DNA of 64,000 nucleotides from Marasmius tenuissimus (taxonomy: Eukaryota > Basidiomycota > Agaricomycetes > Agaricales > Marasmiaceae): assembly GCA_029532415.1 (NCBI GenBank), contig JAQOTA010000040.1:26848-90847 (forward strand), in the 5' to 3' direction. A program made the position numbers and the translations under genes. Within the stretch, counting starts at the first letter, position 1; every line of letters starts with the position of its first letter. Of this stretch, positions 33,890 to 46,855 are shown piece after piece. The notes under the pieces were generated by a model. The model did not search any database. It was not told the origin of the DNA and was given only the letters and a program-made list of their open reading frames with translations.

Positions 33890-36700
33890 CGACTTGTGTA
33901 GTGGAGTCAGGTGAAGAGGAGGCGAAAGTTGAGTTTCCTACAAAGGGGGCGTCCGAATTTCCCACGAGCAGGCGTCCGGCCACAAGCGGGGAGTCGGAGG
34001 GACTTCGACTCCGATTTGAAATTTTCCGCCCTTGCTCTCACGACCGCCGGCTCTTTCAACCTCAAGATTCATACCCTGACATGCACGGGCTCAGATCAGA
34101 CTGGCTCTCGTGAAATGCTGCCCGCGGCATATCGCCTATGAAGTATTGAGATAAATTACCATCTTCTCAGCGCCCTTTCGACACCCCCTTCGAGGTAGGA
34201 AGGCAATTTTGATCTCATTAGACAAATCAGGTCATTTTGCAAAGCGTTTTCGACGATCCAACGCGAAGTGAAAACGTACGGAGGTTATCCGATTGGTCCG
34301 GAAGCTAACTGCTAACCGAGCGAGGAGAACATCTGAGAACATGTCAAACACGCTTTGACCAATGGGCTTCCGTACGTACTTGTTCCCATTGAACTCGAGT
34401 TGGACTCGAGGCCGTTCACACCCCACGCTCATGCCTGACCATCGCCGAGGAGGGCGAAGTGAAGAGTTTCGAGTCTACATCGCAGCATCCTGGAACGTGG
34501 ATATCGATCCGTAACTTACAATCTCACCCTCAAACCTCAAGGTCTCAGAGCTCCCGAGTCCACGTTGATAATGCCAACTTTCCGCGTTGAATTCATACAC
34601 CAACTTCACTCCTTCAGTCTGACGAACAGTGAGTTCAAGCCGCCAACTTCAAGGCTTCTCCTCCCAAGGTCAGCAGCTAAGCATCACGCTCATTGCTGAT
34701 CCTCCTAGCTCATATTCCGCACAGTAACCACTGTATCCTCGCAGTGGGTACAACCTAAAGTTTGACCCTCCCAATCCTGACCTAGCTAGTGACTATGATC
34801 CTTTCATTTTGCTAGTCGGATGAGAACCAAGGACACCACATATACATATGCGATTCTGTTTGAATTTGGAACCTACACCGGAGTCGCACGTTCACGCTCC
34901 AGTTTCTCGGTTTGTCAGGCTAGTTAACGGCAAAAATTGATTACCCCCTCCCAATCGGGACTCAGCGCTTCGAGGGAGGTTTCGCTGGTTCGGTCAAGGA
35001 AATTCGGTCAAGGCTCACTCAGTAATGACAATGCCTAGATACCAGAGAAAAAATCGTGCAGAATGCTCGCTGAAGACGAGGGCGGAATTTTGGTGACCCA
35101 ACACCCTCCCCCGCCCTCGGAGCCACTGACCATGAAAGTGACAAGGGACATCGACTTCTTCAGTAGTGCAAACCTTGATTGACATATGTTCAAGGGTGAC
35201 CACCTGCCTAGTAGTATTACTAGCCCTTGCTCTCGGCGTCTCGCACCATCATCTTTTGCCTACCCGTACATCCTATTAAGTGTACCTTTTTCACTCCTTG
35301 CTACTGACCTTTTCTCGCTGCTATATAACGAGATCGTCCGGATAGGCCTGGAGGCATAGCGACACGTGAAACTCGACTCACGCGCGCGGTAGCATAACTG
35401 CGCATATGATTGCGAGTGTCCCTCCAAAATTACTCAAACTCCAAAAGTATGGTTGACTAGCTCAATCGCTTAGAGGGTCGTGCTGATATGGGGTTGGTGC
35501 TACCTTCGGTTTTCCAAACTTCATAATCGTTTCAAACTCCGCATTCCTTTTTTACCCCCGTGGTTATTTTTATTCAACTTCCCCCATTTCTTCGTGACAC
35601 ATTACTGTACTTTGTACGTTCTGAATCTCAGTGATTTTCAGTAATCGGAATGAGTTCTAGGTTCTATTCTGGATCTCCATAAAACTCACTCGAATGTAGG
35701 AGCTCGGCGACAACATTTGCATGTCCACGTGGATCTGCAGGCGGCAAATTGTAAACCAGCGCCCACAACCTCCCACAACTCCCAGGTTCTATGGGGAAGC
35801 TCCTGTTCTCTCGAATACGAGACGCTGAAGATGGGTACGGCCAAATTTCCCTTAATCGTAAAGTAGGGAATCGAGCGAGCATAATCAAAACAGGCGCTCG
35901 TACAGGTGGTCCCTCAGCCCTGCGCTTCCATCTGGTCGGGTCTTTTGACTGCCACACAATACGCCATGTCCTTCAGCTTTCGCATTTATGTAAGAGTTTT
36001 TATTCATGTTGGTGTTGGACTTCGCTGTGCCGCGAGTGCCAAGTACCACGAACAAGTAAGTTACAAGTTATTTGACCCCGCCAGAGCTTGGAAGATCTGC
36101 TTCGGGTCACGAGTAGGGAGGAGTATGAATAATATACACCCAAGTGGTGAATGATCAACGTTATGTCTATATGCGAATAAAGTGCGCAAATGAAGAAACC
36201 TGGCGGACGGCAAGGTACCCGGGTATCGGTAGTAGTAGAAAGGGATATGAAGACATACGCAGTCCTGGGGGATGGCAATGACCACACATCGCTAGCGCGA
36301 CGTTCTTGCGACCTCTCCCCTTGAGACGGAGTTTATATACCTGCAAAACGCTCGTACACCTCCATATTCGTGATGGTAGAGGGTGTCGGTATTCCTTCTC
36401 TCGTTTACATACCGTGTGCCGAATCTTGCTCTGAGATCGAAGGTGCTGCGTGGTTTGAGGTCGTCGTCGGCCGTAGAAAAATACCGACGGTATTTAGAAT
36501 GCCACCTATCATGGTGGGCTGGCCCTATCCCGTGCAACCCGCAATATCCGAGAGCCTGTGGGGGCAAAAGGGCAGGTCAATTGGTTGACGACAGGTCGAT
36601 TGCATCATGAATGGTTCCGGCGATGTGGAGAATATAACTGTTACTTGAAGTGCTCTGAAATATGGCATTGGCCTCCTGCGCGAGGGAACACTGCACCCAC
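33890..36700. other. Gene-poor stretch
   Basis: No convincing protein gene. A short tRNA-like segment is noted at 35451-35553. All open frames are below 100 residues and lack motifs. Confidence 0.4.
35451..35553 (+). other. tRNA-Ile-like 5' half with Pol III-type layout (relic)
   Basis: GGTTGACTAGCTCAATCGC, then TTAGAGGGTCGTGCTGATA, closely resembles the 5' half of a fungal tRNA-Ile including the A box. About 70 bases later GTTTCAAACTCC resembles a B box, and a T6 run at 35548-35553 would serve as a Pol III terminator. The acceptor and T stems do not pair, so this is probably a pseudo-tRNA or SINE fragment. Confidence 0.3.
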
Positions 36701-37439
36701 CAAGTAAGCGTTTGTTTCTTGGGCGTAGAGACGTGGATCAACTTACTACAGACCTTACTCCAGCACACCAGCCTAGTGGATCCTTGACCCTCGTTCCAGG
36801 TGATTCGTGGTATCATTTCGTCGAGTAGCCTGAAGGCGCCGAGTACAGCGAAAGATGCCGTCTAGTCTGTCCATCCACCGAGTCGTCAGCAAGCGACGCA
36901 ACCAACTTCGACCCCAAAAGATAAAGACCGAGTTGAGATGTTGATTGGACGGAAAGGAGGGAAGACACCCGAAATCGTGGGATCCCAGGTACCGAAGGGT
37001 CGCAAGAAGGATCGCTGGTGAAGGACATGGAAAGTATGACGGCAAAGCCTGGAGGGGGAAAAGGAGAGATGAGATGAGGGTATGTTTGATTCAGTTACGA
37101 GATTGAACGGCAAGGTGGGTGTTGCAAAGAGCGGGCCAGAGGAAAAGGAAAAACGAGTCGGAGAAGGCTAAAGGAAGAGTTCAATCACGCCACCGCCGTG
37201 CTGTATGAACCCTTTCCCGGTCCGATTCCGGTCGTAGCCTCGGTCAAGGCGTCGACTTGAAGTTATAGTACGTCTTCGTTTTCGTCATTGGAGACTCGTC
37301 ATCAATCCCACCACGTCACTCTGTCTTTCGATCCGCCTCTATACGGACAAAATGTTCTCCATACTGCAACGCCTTCCCGACAGCCTCGCTTCAAAACCAA
37401 TCATGCATGAAGCTGGGACAGTGGTTGCACAAGTCACAA

Positions 37440-38300
37440 GCGTGTAGCGCTGCCGATTATGGGCATTGGGTGTTGGTGGTCAGGGTTGACCATATGAGAT
37501 ACAGTAAACGTTTTCTGTGGTGAAAAAGGAGTCAGTAAAATGCCCGAAAACAGGAGTAGACGCAGCACTTGACCTGTATATTCGCGGTAGATGGCAATGT
37601 ATAGATCACTTCGAAAAGGTGGATGATGGCCGAGTTGCCGTATTCTCCCTGAGTCCATCGGCGTAAAATCTTGAAACTGGTATTCGCCGTCGTCGATATT
37701 GAACGTTGACGGTGGAGCGGCTTTCGATGATTGGTTAGGTCGAAAATAATACTCGCCATGATTTGGAGGGGTAAACGTCAACATGTGTGGTATGGGTTGG
37801 GTTCTCGGTGGTTTCAGTTTGAGAGAAGTGGGACTAAGTCGGCCCCAGTTCGAGATCAGATACGGGATGATCGTAGTCCGTGCCGAAGCGACCTGGATGG
37901 TTGAGGATTGCTTCGAGGTGGGGAATGAGTGTCGCTGCGGTTGAGAGACTGTGGACGCCGAACATCCCTGCGGCGTTCGTGGAAGAGATATAAACTGGGG
38001 ACGAGATCAAGTCTTCATTCCCAGACTCCTCTCTGTACCCGTGAACGAAGGTATGGAAGTACGAAACCGTGGGGACTCTTGCTTGTATTGGCCATGCTTG
38101 GTCCTCCTAATCGACGTCGGAGAATCAGGCTGCTTGAATATGCCAAGCACAACGGAATGGGGTTGAAACCAGTGGAAGTCGTTGTCTGGGGGATACTGGG
38201 TGGCGTGATAGGAAAACAGTACCCAAACGACGGAATTTTACTGTATGGTTGGGTGTCGCTAAGAACCAATGGTTCCGAGGTAGCGAGAAGTGAAGCCAAA
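37440..38300 (-). other. Unassigned coding-like segments
   Basis: Two pieces on the minus strand read like protein. One, at about 37840-38100, gives SYFHTFVHGYREESGNED, then SSTNAAGMFGVHSL and LEAILNHPGRFGTDYDHPV. The other starts at an ATG at 37784 with MLTFTPPNHGEYYFRPN, and a GT-AG intron leads to ENVYCISYGQP and a stop. Their frames do not join without a break. I recognise no domain. They may be remnants of one gene or two. Confidence 0.25.
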
Positions 38301-39499
38301 CGGAGCCATGGGAGGAAGACAGACTCTTGTAGGGTCCAAAGACGAGACGACTGGGCCCGGCGTGCATTCGCTGCGCGAGGCCGGTAGACGCAAGCTTAAC
38401 CAGATGAGCTGTAAATGGGAAGAATTATGGTGGTGGTGGTGGTGATAGTAGTCGATATTCCGTCTATACCCCTATGCATCCAATGTCGCTGTAAAATCGT
38501 ACTGTTATCACCAATAATACTTGGGGAGACTCAAACATTACACTCACGTTCAGAGCTTGATTTTCCCTCAACGAACCCCCGCAGACTGCAGTTCATTCAA
38601 ATCCTGAGCGACGAAGTTCACGGTCACTTCAAACTTGCAAGTCGCTTGACCTTCGACGGAACAGACCAGTGGAAGTAGAGAACAAAGGTTGATAAGCGCC
38701 GTCTCGTTATTCTCAGATTACCGCGGTCCACCGTGACCTCAAAGTGCTATTCAAATCCTCAAATGGATCTTGACTTTGACCTCATCTGATTCCTTCTCCA
38801 ACATTCACGGCCACTGGAACGTTCCAAGCTTCATCGTTTTCGTTCACCCAAGCCAAAAAGAATCACGCCGCGAAGAACAGGGCCGACTCAAATCGAAGGA
38901 GGATCCGAGAGGAGGACTACTTTGGAGGAACAGAGAGTCAAGATGGGACAAAGAGAGAGGCTAGAATGTGCGGAAACCGAAGTAGAAAATCGAGGATGGC
39001 CGTTACGCTATACCGCGACGAAGATCTTGGACAAAGCTCTCAGAAAGCCGTCGTTTGCAGACTGAGATCCATTCATCCATAACATGTTTGTTGCGAATCT
39101 GGGAGGTGCGTGTCGTGCTTCCCGCCTTGTTGTTCGCCTTCTGACTCTTTTTTACTTTCAGTTGCATAGACACGAGCTCGCCGACAACATGTCCAATCGC
39201 TGGTGTTATTGCCATTTCAGCACCAATGGAGCATATTGCGGCCTAGAGGCCAACAAAGATTGCGACCTGTTACAAAGACTCGGATGACATTGAGAGGTCT
39301 CGTTTAAGTATAGGAAAAACGTGAGTACCGTTTCTCATGTTTTCACCTTCTCCTCGCTTCGATCGTGGCATACTACATGGCGCTCGCATGATCTGTCACT
39401 TTCACTACCTGTCCTGATCTCTGGCACAACTTTCTCCTTGAACCCACCAATCGTTTTTTTTCCGCTTCTGACTTGCACGTTAGCTGACCTTGTTCCATC

Positions 39500-42230
39500 C
39501 CTTTAGTGGCCCCATGTCTATACATTATGGCAGATGTACCTTGGACGACGGGCAAGCTCGACCACAATCCTCAGTGCTCAATCCTAGCCTCCCTCTGTCC
39601 CCACCAGAACACCATACATCAGCCCGACTCTTGCCCATCTTCTCATTATTATCCAGGTAGTCGGCGGATCCTCACGCTTCAACCCCCATGTCGGCTCTCA
39701 AAACACCATGTATGCACGCCCACGAAGATCAGGATCATCTTACCGTCATGCCGACCCATGCAATCAACAGAGGCCGACTCACGAGCGAGCTACATTTGCA
39801 AACAGAACAGATTTATGGGAGACGTCGGCATCGAATGCGGTTCGCACAATAGCACTACCAGCCGAGCATCCTATCCTCGCAAGAAAGAGACCATTCAACA
39901 GGTCTTCAGTTCTCAGACCTTTCGCTCAACGGATGTGGGCGCAAAGCTGGGTGGACGAACTTGATGCTGATAGAGGATCCTCATTAAGTGGAGGCACTAT
40001 TGCGCGTTTGGCGATCATCGGTGGGCCGGTGTTGATCGCCCTCTTGCTATTACTCCTTGGCCTGTGCGCGCCAGCGAAGAGCAAGGCTTGTATAACAATC
40101 GACGGAGGAGGGGTGACCGCAACGTGGAATAACGTCAGCTATATTATACCTGGCGCGAAGGGATGGTTGAACCGGAAGAAGGACGCACAGGAAGCAGATA
40201 GCGACAAGGTTATCCTGGATGGGGCGTCTGGTCACGTTGTGGCTGGACAGATTGTGGCTATTTTCGGGCCCAGTGGTAGGTTTTTCCATCTATGAAACCA
40301 AACATGAGCTGACTTTCTCACTCTCGCATTATTCAGGAGCCGGAAAAAACAACTCTCGTCTAAATTCTTGCTGTAAAACATAAATCAGGAGTGACACTGG
40401 TTCCGTCTCGTTCCCTTCCTCGAATTTCGAAAACCCCGAATTGACTTCAACCCGGAACAAGATGTCCTTCCCTCCATGCTCAACGTCTATGAAGCAATCC
40501 TGTTTGCCGCTCGCCCACGCCAGAAGGCATCTCCGATGTCGAGAAGCAGTCGCATGTAGAACAACTCGTGGAAAAACTGAATATCTCACCCTAAAGAACA
40601 CTCGGATTGGATCTGGTGCGGAGACAAGTGGTGGGAGGAACAGAGAGATCAGCGGTGATGAGATGAGGAGAGCCAACACTGGGCTTGAGTTGTTTGTCAG
40701 TCCGGATGCATCGATTCTTGACGAGCCTACTTCCGGTATGTGTCTTCTTTCACGTTGGAAGATGCAATTTCAACTCAGCGTTCTCGGCTTTTCTGTTCAG
40801 CTCGCAACTATATCAGGCCTTCGACACCATCCTCATTCTCTCCCAAGGACACACTTTATACTCCGGACCTGGCGCCCTCGTTCCCATCGACTACTTGGCC
40901 AACTCGAGTGCGGATGTCCCGAGGTATCAACAGGGTACAACGTTGCAGATTATCTTCTCGAGCAATCAAGGAAGGACCGTCTCAGCTCGGATACTGGCAG
41001 TGGGAGCAGAAACGAGAAACCTACCCACGAACATCATCATCAAGATGGACCTGCGAGCAAAGAGGAGACGTCACGTTCGAGTCCGGATCTAGAGTCAGTG
41101 GGAGACCGAAGTTGAGGTATGCGACGACGTTTTTGACGCAGTTGGAGTATCTGTTGGGTGGAGAGTGGAGGATTTTGAGGAGGTGAGAGGATTATCTTGC
41201 GTTACATTTCCGATTCTGATGAGAAACATCGCCTCTGAATAGGGACGAGTCACTGTTCCTGACCTATGTAGCTGCTGCTGCGGTATTGAGCGGATTCTGC
41301 GGTGGTTTGTACTATCAAACGGATGAAACTATTGCGGGATTCCAGTCAAGGGTTGGGCGTTTGTCCTTTTTGGTACGTGTATCTTGTGCGGAAGCCACTC
41401 GTTATGTCTGATATCCATTTTGCACAGGGAGCACTCATAGCGTTCTCTTCACTGAGCGCGTTGTACAACAATGAAAGGTCGAGTGGTTATTACAGGTTCG
41501 TCGGTCGCTATGCGCCTCGTCCAGCTGGCTGACTTCTTTTGAACATGTAGTCCGACTACGTGGTTATTCACGCGCTTCGTTTTTGATATTATTCCGTTAA
41601 GGATTATGCCAACCATTAGTCTCTACCATGTGTGTTGCCGTCGTGTTCTGTTCCGTGTCGAGCTTTGTCATGCTAACTGTACACTTGTAGAACGTACCGG
41701 ATGGCAGGTCTTTCACACAACGCGGCGAACTACTTTAAGTTCCTCTTCATCCTCGATTTATATACACTAGCAATGACACTATTCGTAAGCCCAAGCTCCT
41801 TCATCCTGCCTCATCGCGTTCATTCATAACTTCCTCTCAGAACTTCTTCGGTACTCTCTTCCACAACAGCGGCATTGCTCTCTCTGCCCAACCGCCCTCT
41901 ATCAAATGACCCGTCCTCCGATGGTTACAGTAATTATGCCCACTCAAGTACTGGACGCGATGGCTGTCAAAGAGGTTGGATCGGGTTCGATGATTCAGGA
42001 TACGTTGCACGGAGTTCCGGTGAACGTTTCGGCGAGTTTGATTATAAATTTGGTGAGTTGTTTTTTCTGCGCGTTTTGTTGGTGGGAGGCTTGGGAGGCT
42101 GACTGATTCGTGATTTCTAGCTATTTGGTTTTGGCTCGAACAATTACTACCGAGACGTTTTGGTCTTTTTTGCGTTCATTTCAGGGTTTGGGGTGGGTGT
42201 TATTGGGGTTCGGGAACGACGGTGAGACGC
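39500..42230 (+). pseudogene. ABCG-family transporter pseudogene (Adp1-like half transporter)
   Basis: The order is that of an ABCG half-transporter with a long N-terminus. There is a membrane span (IIGGPVLIALLLLLLGLC, about 40020), a pre-NBD strand VTATWNNVSYIIPG, Walker A starting IVAIFGPSG then split by an intron (40276-40336), Walker B ILDEPTSG (about 40730), LYQAFDTILILSQG, and RDESLFLTYVAAA. The membrane domain follows in pieces (TIAGFQSRVG, GALIAFSSLSALYNNE, LAMTLFNFFG, FGFGSNNYYRDV). Walker A is frameshifted by an extra A (40344-40349), a TAA follows at 40361-40363, and more frame changes lie near 40395, 40520, 40590 and 40940. The ABC signature reads ISGDE rather than SGGE. Several residues typical of the family are also changed (Gly to Val, Glu to stop), so decay is real rather than only sequencing noise. 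Confidence 0.75.
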
Positions 42231-42565
42231 CGCCGGATTCGCTTATACCTAAATTCTGGAACCCATTTCTCGTTTGAGGGCGGGAAAAACGTACATTACA
42301 CTTGAGATACTCTTGTTGAAAATCCACTCATCTCGACATATTTCTTCCTCTGTTTGAGCCCTTTTTGCAGATGTAACTTTACGGTGTACTTTCTCGTTTT
42401 CTTCTTGCTCACCACGCTGATAACCTTTGGACATTCGAAAAGTCTTCGCGGCTATGGGACTCTGTGGCGGCTTTCAGCCTCAAGTGGGATCCCCAGAGGA
42501 CAAGGTGTAGGAGCAGCGGGCTGTTCCTCCGTGCAGGAACGGGTCCGTATCGATGTCATTTCCAA

Positions 42566-45122
42566 ATGGGTTTACCACCCAAAAAATCAAATTTATTTCA
42601 ACTCAGTAGGACCCCTGACAGTGACATCAAATCCTGTCGTCCACTCTGCGATTCACCACTCTCTTCTCTCCCGGAATAGACGTTCCTTCTGCCAACTTTG
42701 GCTTTATCCCTGCTCCTGACTCTCCTCCACAGGGCCATGACGGCTCTAGTTTAGTAGTTGTGAGCTCGACACCGTTTACATTGGGTACCGCAGACCACGA
42801 CCCGGAGAAGGAAGAGAACGCTCATCGCTCAAAGACTGCAACATTCTTAATCAGTACGGTATGGCTAGCGAGAGGTGAGAGCGTGTTACAGTGGAAGACT
42901 TCTTGACTTGCGTCTTACATGGTCCCGGTGTCCAGAAACTCGTAGAGCAGGGCGCCATGTCAAAGCTCGAGGATATCGCGGGGAGCGGTTCTTTCACCGA
43001 AAAATTGGAAACTTACTGTGAGGAACTCTATAAGGAGGAGGTCCGCTGCCCGCTGTACGTGGATCTCGTCAACTCTGCGATCTCGCTGATGGAGAAAGAG
43101 GACTTGACGACGAACGAGTTGGGATTTATGGCATGCGTGAACCACGCTACACCAGTCAGAGGTTCACGGAGCAAACGTACACCCGGCACGGTTGATGTCA
43201 AGTCCGCAGCTATCACCCTTCGGACGCAGGAGGAACTGAAGAGGGAGAAAGAGGAGAAAAAGAAGACCAGCACGAAGGAGGAGGAACGGAGTACAGATTA
43301 TCGAGGTCGAGAGTTGCCGAAGTTCACCTTCCCCATGGCCCAGCCACCAATAGCCTTCATGCGGTCTGACGTGCTCACGTTCTACGAGTTCAAGTTGAAG
43401 ACGAAGAAATTGGAATTAGCGATAAAGGTAGCTGATGTGAAGGAGAAGGGTGTGTGCGATCCAAGTATCTTTCAAAGACCGTTTTCTGACTCTCTTGCAC
43501 AGAAACTTCTCGGAAATCACCGAACCAACGATCTCAGAGCAAGAAAGGTGCTCGAAGCAAACCCCGCACCTCTAGTGATATCTCTCCCGATATCGGTTCC
43601 ATCGTCGCAAGCATATCTTCGACTAAACGCCAACTCTCCGGCGACGAAGGCAACGACTCCCAGCTCAACACAAAACAAGAGGCCGACGGTCCTGAAAATC
43701 CTGTGTTTCAATGCGCCGACTATGCTACGAATATGTTCAACAGAGGTGGTATTCGTTTGCACGTCATCGGTACTCTCATCACCGACGGCAATATGGAGCT
43801 GCTCCTTTACACTCGCTCAGGTACGGCCTCAGCATCGTTTTCGTTCATTCACGACCGTATCCTTTTCCTCCGCATTCTCCTCGCTTCCTCGCGGATGTCG
43901 CTCTCACAATGGGGCATGTTCAACACGCTCATACCACGTACACTCGACCAACCTCGGCTCCCGCTGGAGGAGATGCTGCAACCGGATCGCGGAATGTTCT
44001 CTGGGCAGACTTTCGAGACCGACGGGACGTGGTTTGAGGCGATGGAAGCCACAATGTTCCCCCGCGGATTGATCAGTCGAGGAACATGGGCCTTGCTGGT
44101 GAAAGTGGTCAATGGTAGATTGGTCGACGATAACGTTGTCAGCCCCGGTGAAGAACTCTTCATGAAGATATCATGCATTGCCTCTACACGACCTAAAGAG
44201 GGTGACTACATTGATATCGCTACGAAGGCTGCCCAGAGCAATCAGGCCCACGCATGGGTTTTGGACCATCTCCCGAAAGTGCTGGCGACGGGCGAATTCA
44301 CGCTCAAGGTCTCGTTTGACGACCTTTTCGGTGATAAGTTGGAACGTAGGGATCTCCATTATGTGATCGTGGAGCAGTTGTACCCCATCACCGAGCTGAA
44401 GGGGCTAGCGTTCGGAACGGCGTTCAAGGATATCATTCGCTGTAAGTATATCTTTCTCCCTTTCCAGCCGATTACTATCATTTAGTGATTCTTCTCTTGC
44501 CTTCAAGGTCACCAATGGCTGATTGAGGTTGCGAAGATTATGCATCGAGACGTCAGCCTCAACAACTTGTTGTACCGCAAGAAAGAAGGCCGGACATACG
44601 GGGTTCTCAACGACTACGATCTAGCTTGCTCTCTAGACAAACCAGAAGAACCAACCTCTCGACAGAGGACTGGAACGAAGCCCTTCATTGCTATGGACCT
44701 ACTGGCAAAGCCTTCGCTGAAAGACGAACTTGCCCAACATCGCGCCCAATTCGACTTGGAATCGTTTTGTACGTTCCAGCCTGGATCGTTTGCCGCTACG
44801 AGGACGGACAGGAGATTTCAGATCCCCCTTCGAAGACTGGATGAAGGGAAGTTGGGAGGATGTTCGTGCGGTCAAATCAAACTGGTTGCAGAGCAGCACA
44901 ACATCGTTGACCGCAACGTATAATCAATCCAGAGCAGTCCTTCTCGTCCTAAAAGAGTATGTGAGCGGCGGTCTCCACCGGCTCGCAATTTATAAATCTA
45001 GGGAGGAATTACATCGCTTGACTGGCAACGACGCGTGGAAGCTCCCTCCATTCGACTTCGAGACATTGGATGGTAACATCACGTATACGAAGTTTATCTC
45101 TGCCTTTGATTTGATGTTGTAG
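42566..45122 (+). CDS. FunK1-type protein kinase (frame breaks present)
   Basis: From about 42630 the frame is coding-like (GIDVPSANFGFIPAPDSP, HDPEKEENAHRSKTATFLIS). It crosses a short intron near 42860 into EDFLTCVLHGPGVQKLVEQG, an intron at 43450-43502, and then a kinase region: FQCADYATNMF, MSLSQWG, LKVSFDDLF. After an intron at 44443-44507 come HRDVSLNNLLY (catalytic loop), GVLNDYDLA (DFG equivalent), RTGTKPFIAMDLL and DLESF. These are hallmarks of the fungal-specific FunK1 family. Two single-base losses, at a T run (44764-44767) and a C run (44824-44828), put the LYVPAWIVCRYEDGQEI segment in another frame before FEDWMKGSW resumes. Another shift is needed near 42670. The C-terminus FISAFDLML is intact. 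Either a young pseudogene or homopolymer errors in the assembly. The start at 42566 is a guess. Confidence 0.7.
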
Positions 45123-45331
45123 TTTTATCCTCACCGTTCATGTGTCATCGACTTCCTGTACATCCGTCCACTGCTATAGACTTGCCCCTTCCCATAATGG
45201 ATCCATGACAGCCCCGTCCATGTTCCGTGATGTCCGGTGAAACAATTTCATGAAGGTCGGGTCGCAAGAAACAATAGGGACGTTCCGAGTAGCGTGGTAA
45301 GACCGTAAGGAAAGTACATGTAAAATACTAT

Positions 45332-46855
45332 CACTGCGGGCATTTTAATGACCAGTAGGACATGACGTGCTTGTGTCCAGTAGGGCATAACAGCATCTGG
45401 TCTTGTACAAGACCAGTGTGACGGAAAACAAAGGATGAGTGGTCCATTCACTTTTCTGAAAAAACTACAATTCCTGGACCACTCTCCGGCAACCACTTGG
45501 ACGTGCCGTCACTTCCCACACCTGGCACGGGCCGTAAGAGATACCTAAATGCGGGAATCTTTTATTGAATCTCGAAATTAATGTGAGTGAGAGGCTGGCG
45601 GGGGGGCGACAGCTTCAAGTGTTCTCAGACATAACCATTGGATTGAACGCGAAAGATACGTGAGATATGTTACATAAGTAGGATTCTTTTTACTCTACGG
45701 CCAGCTCAAATAGATTGAGTCCTCTGTGTTCACCAATCAAGACAGGGACTCCAGGGACCAGCGAGGGTCTGTCTTTTGGAAATCATCTTGCTATTACAGC
45801 CAGATATTCATGTCTACATGAGTATGTTAATTTGCTGTGAAGTCATAAACCAATCCCAACAATACTTGAAGCTTGAAGCAAGAGAAAGCCACATGATCAA
45901 TCTGAATATTGTTGAATACGTCGCGTGTAAAGATACATTCTACAATAGTCGGCGGGGTGTTTTCAGCAAGCCATCTTCAAGATAACCTGTTACCTACATG
46001 AGTCTACCACACTCACTTATATCAAGTTTCCATGTCGCTGACGGCCTGTTTCGTTGTTGTTGTCCAGCGCTGACACTGGCACTAAAAAATCCTCCCTATC
46101 CCCGAAGCAAATTCGATTCTCCAATGAAAAGTATCCTTCGGGGACCCTGCAAGTCAAGGTAGAGATATTCTATTGGGCTTGGGGCAAGTGCAGTCGGCGT
46201 CAATGAGATGTGGAGAGAAAGAGTCAATACTTGAGCATGGTGTATGCTCGGCGCCTGCGGAGCCGAACCGGGCCATTTGTTTGGCTGATGACTTACGCCG
46301 TCCAAATTTGGACCCGCAACGGACATGAGCCACAGCGCCGGGCCCTTTGTTACTCTTCGGATGGGCCTCACACTGGGTGCAGGATCACGTAAGTTTCGAG
46401 AGATATGCGAGACTGATGCTGAACTTTATGCGGGGAGATGTTAGCATAAGTGGCGGAACAAAGGGAAGAGTTATTTGATACCAAAAATGGACAGAAATGG
46501 GATAGAAAGGCCAGGTTTGGATTTTCTATCAAATCTCTCTCGCATATGGGCCAAATTTGGTTCAGATATCTCTTGCATGGGCCACAAGAATCACGGTAAA
46601 TTCTCCCCACATAAGTTTTCATGTCAATCCTACATTTCTCCCGGAACTTACGGGTCCTTGCACCCAGTGTCAAGTTTCGTGATGAATTAGTTTTCAGGGC
46701 GGAAATAAGAAATAAGATTTTCTTGCCCCCGGATGAAAAACATAACATGTATTCATTGTTTTTGGTCACGGTGGCCCCGTACAAGGCCAGATGCTGGCAT
46801 GCCCTACTGGACACAAGCACGTCATGTCCTACTGGTCATTAAAATGCCCGCAGTG
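45332..46855. mobile_element. Non-autonomous CACTA-type element (CACTG...CAGTG), duplication TAT
   Basis: The left end CACTGCGGGCATTTTAATG and its continuation are identical to the complement of the right end for about 57 bases, then similar to about 105 bases. The 57-bp part contains CCAGTAGG twice. TAT stands directly outside both ends (45329-45331, 46856-46858), a perfect 3-bp target duplication as made by CACTA transposases. No transposase is inside, so it must be mobilised in trans. Its ends differ from those of the 9 kb element beyond the first bases, so a different CACTA family may have moved it. Confidence 0.88.
46371..46669. mobile_element. 299-bp CACTG MITE nested in the larger element, duplication TCA
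   Basis: CACTGGGTGCAGGATCACG at the left matches the complement of GTCCTTGCACCCAGTG at the right. Imperfect inverted similarity continues for about 90 bases (GTAAGTTYCGRGAGA, TTATGYGGGGAGA). TCA flanks both ends (46368-46370, 46670-46672), an exact 3-bp duplication. It lies within 45332-46855 and so inserted afterwards. Confidence 0.85.
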
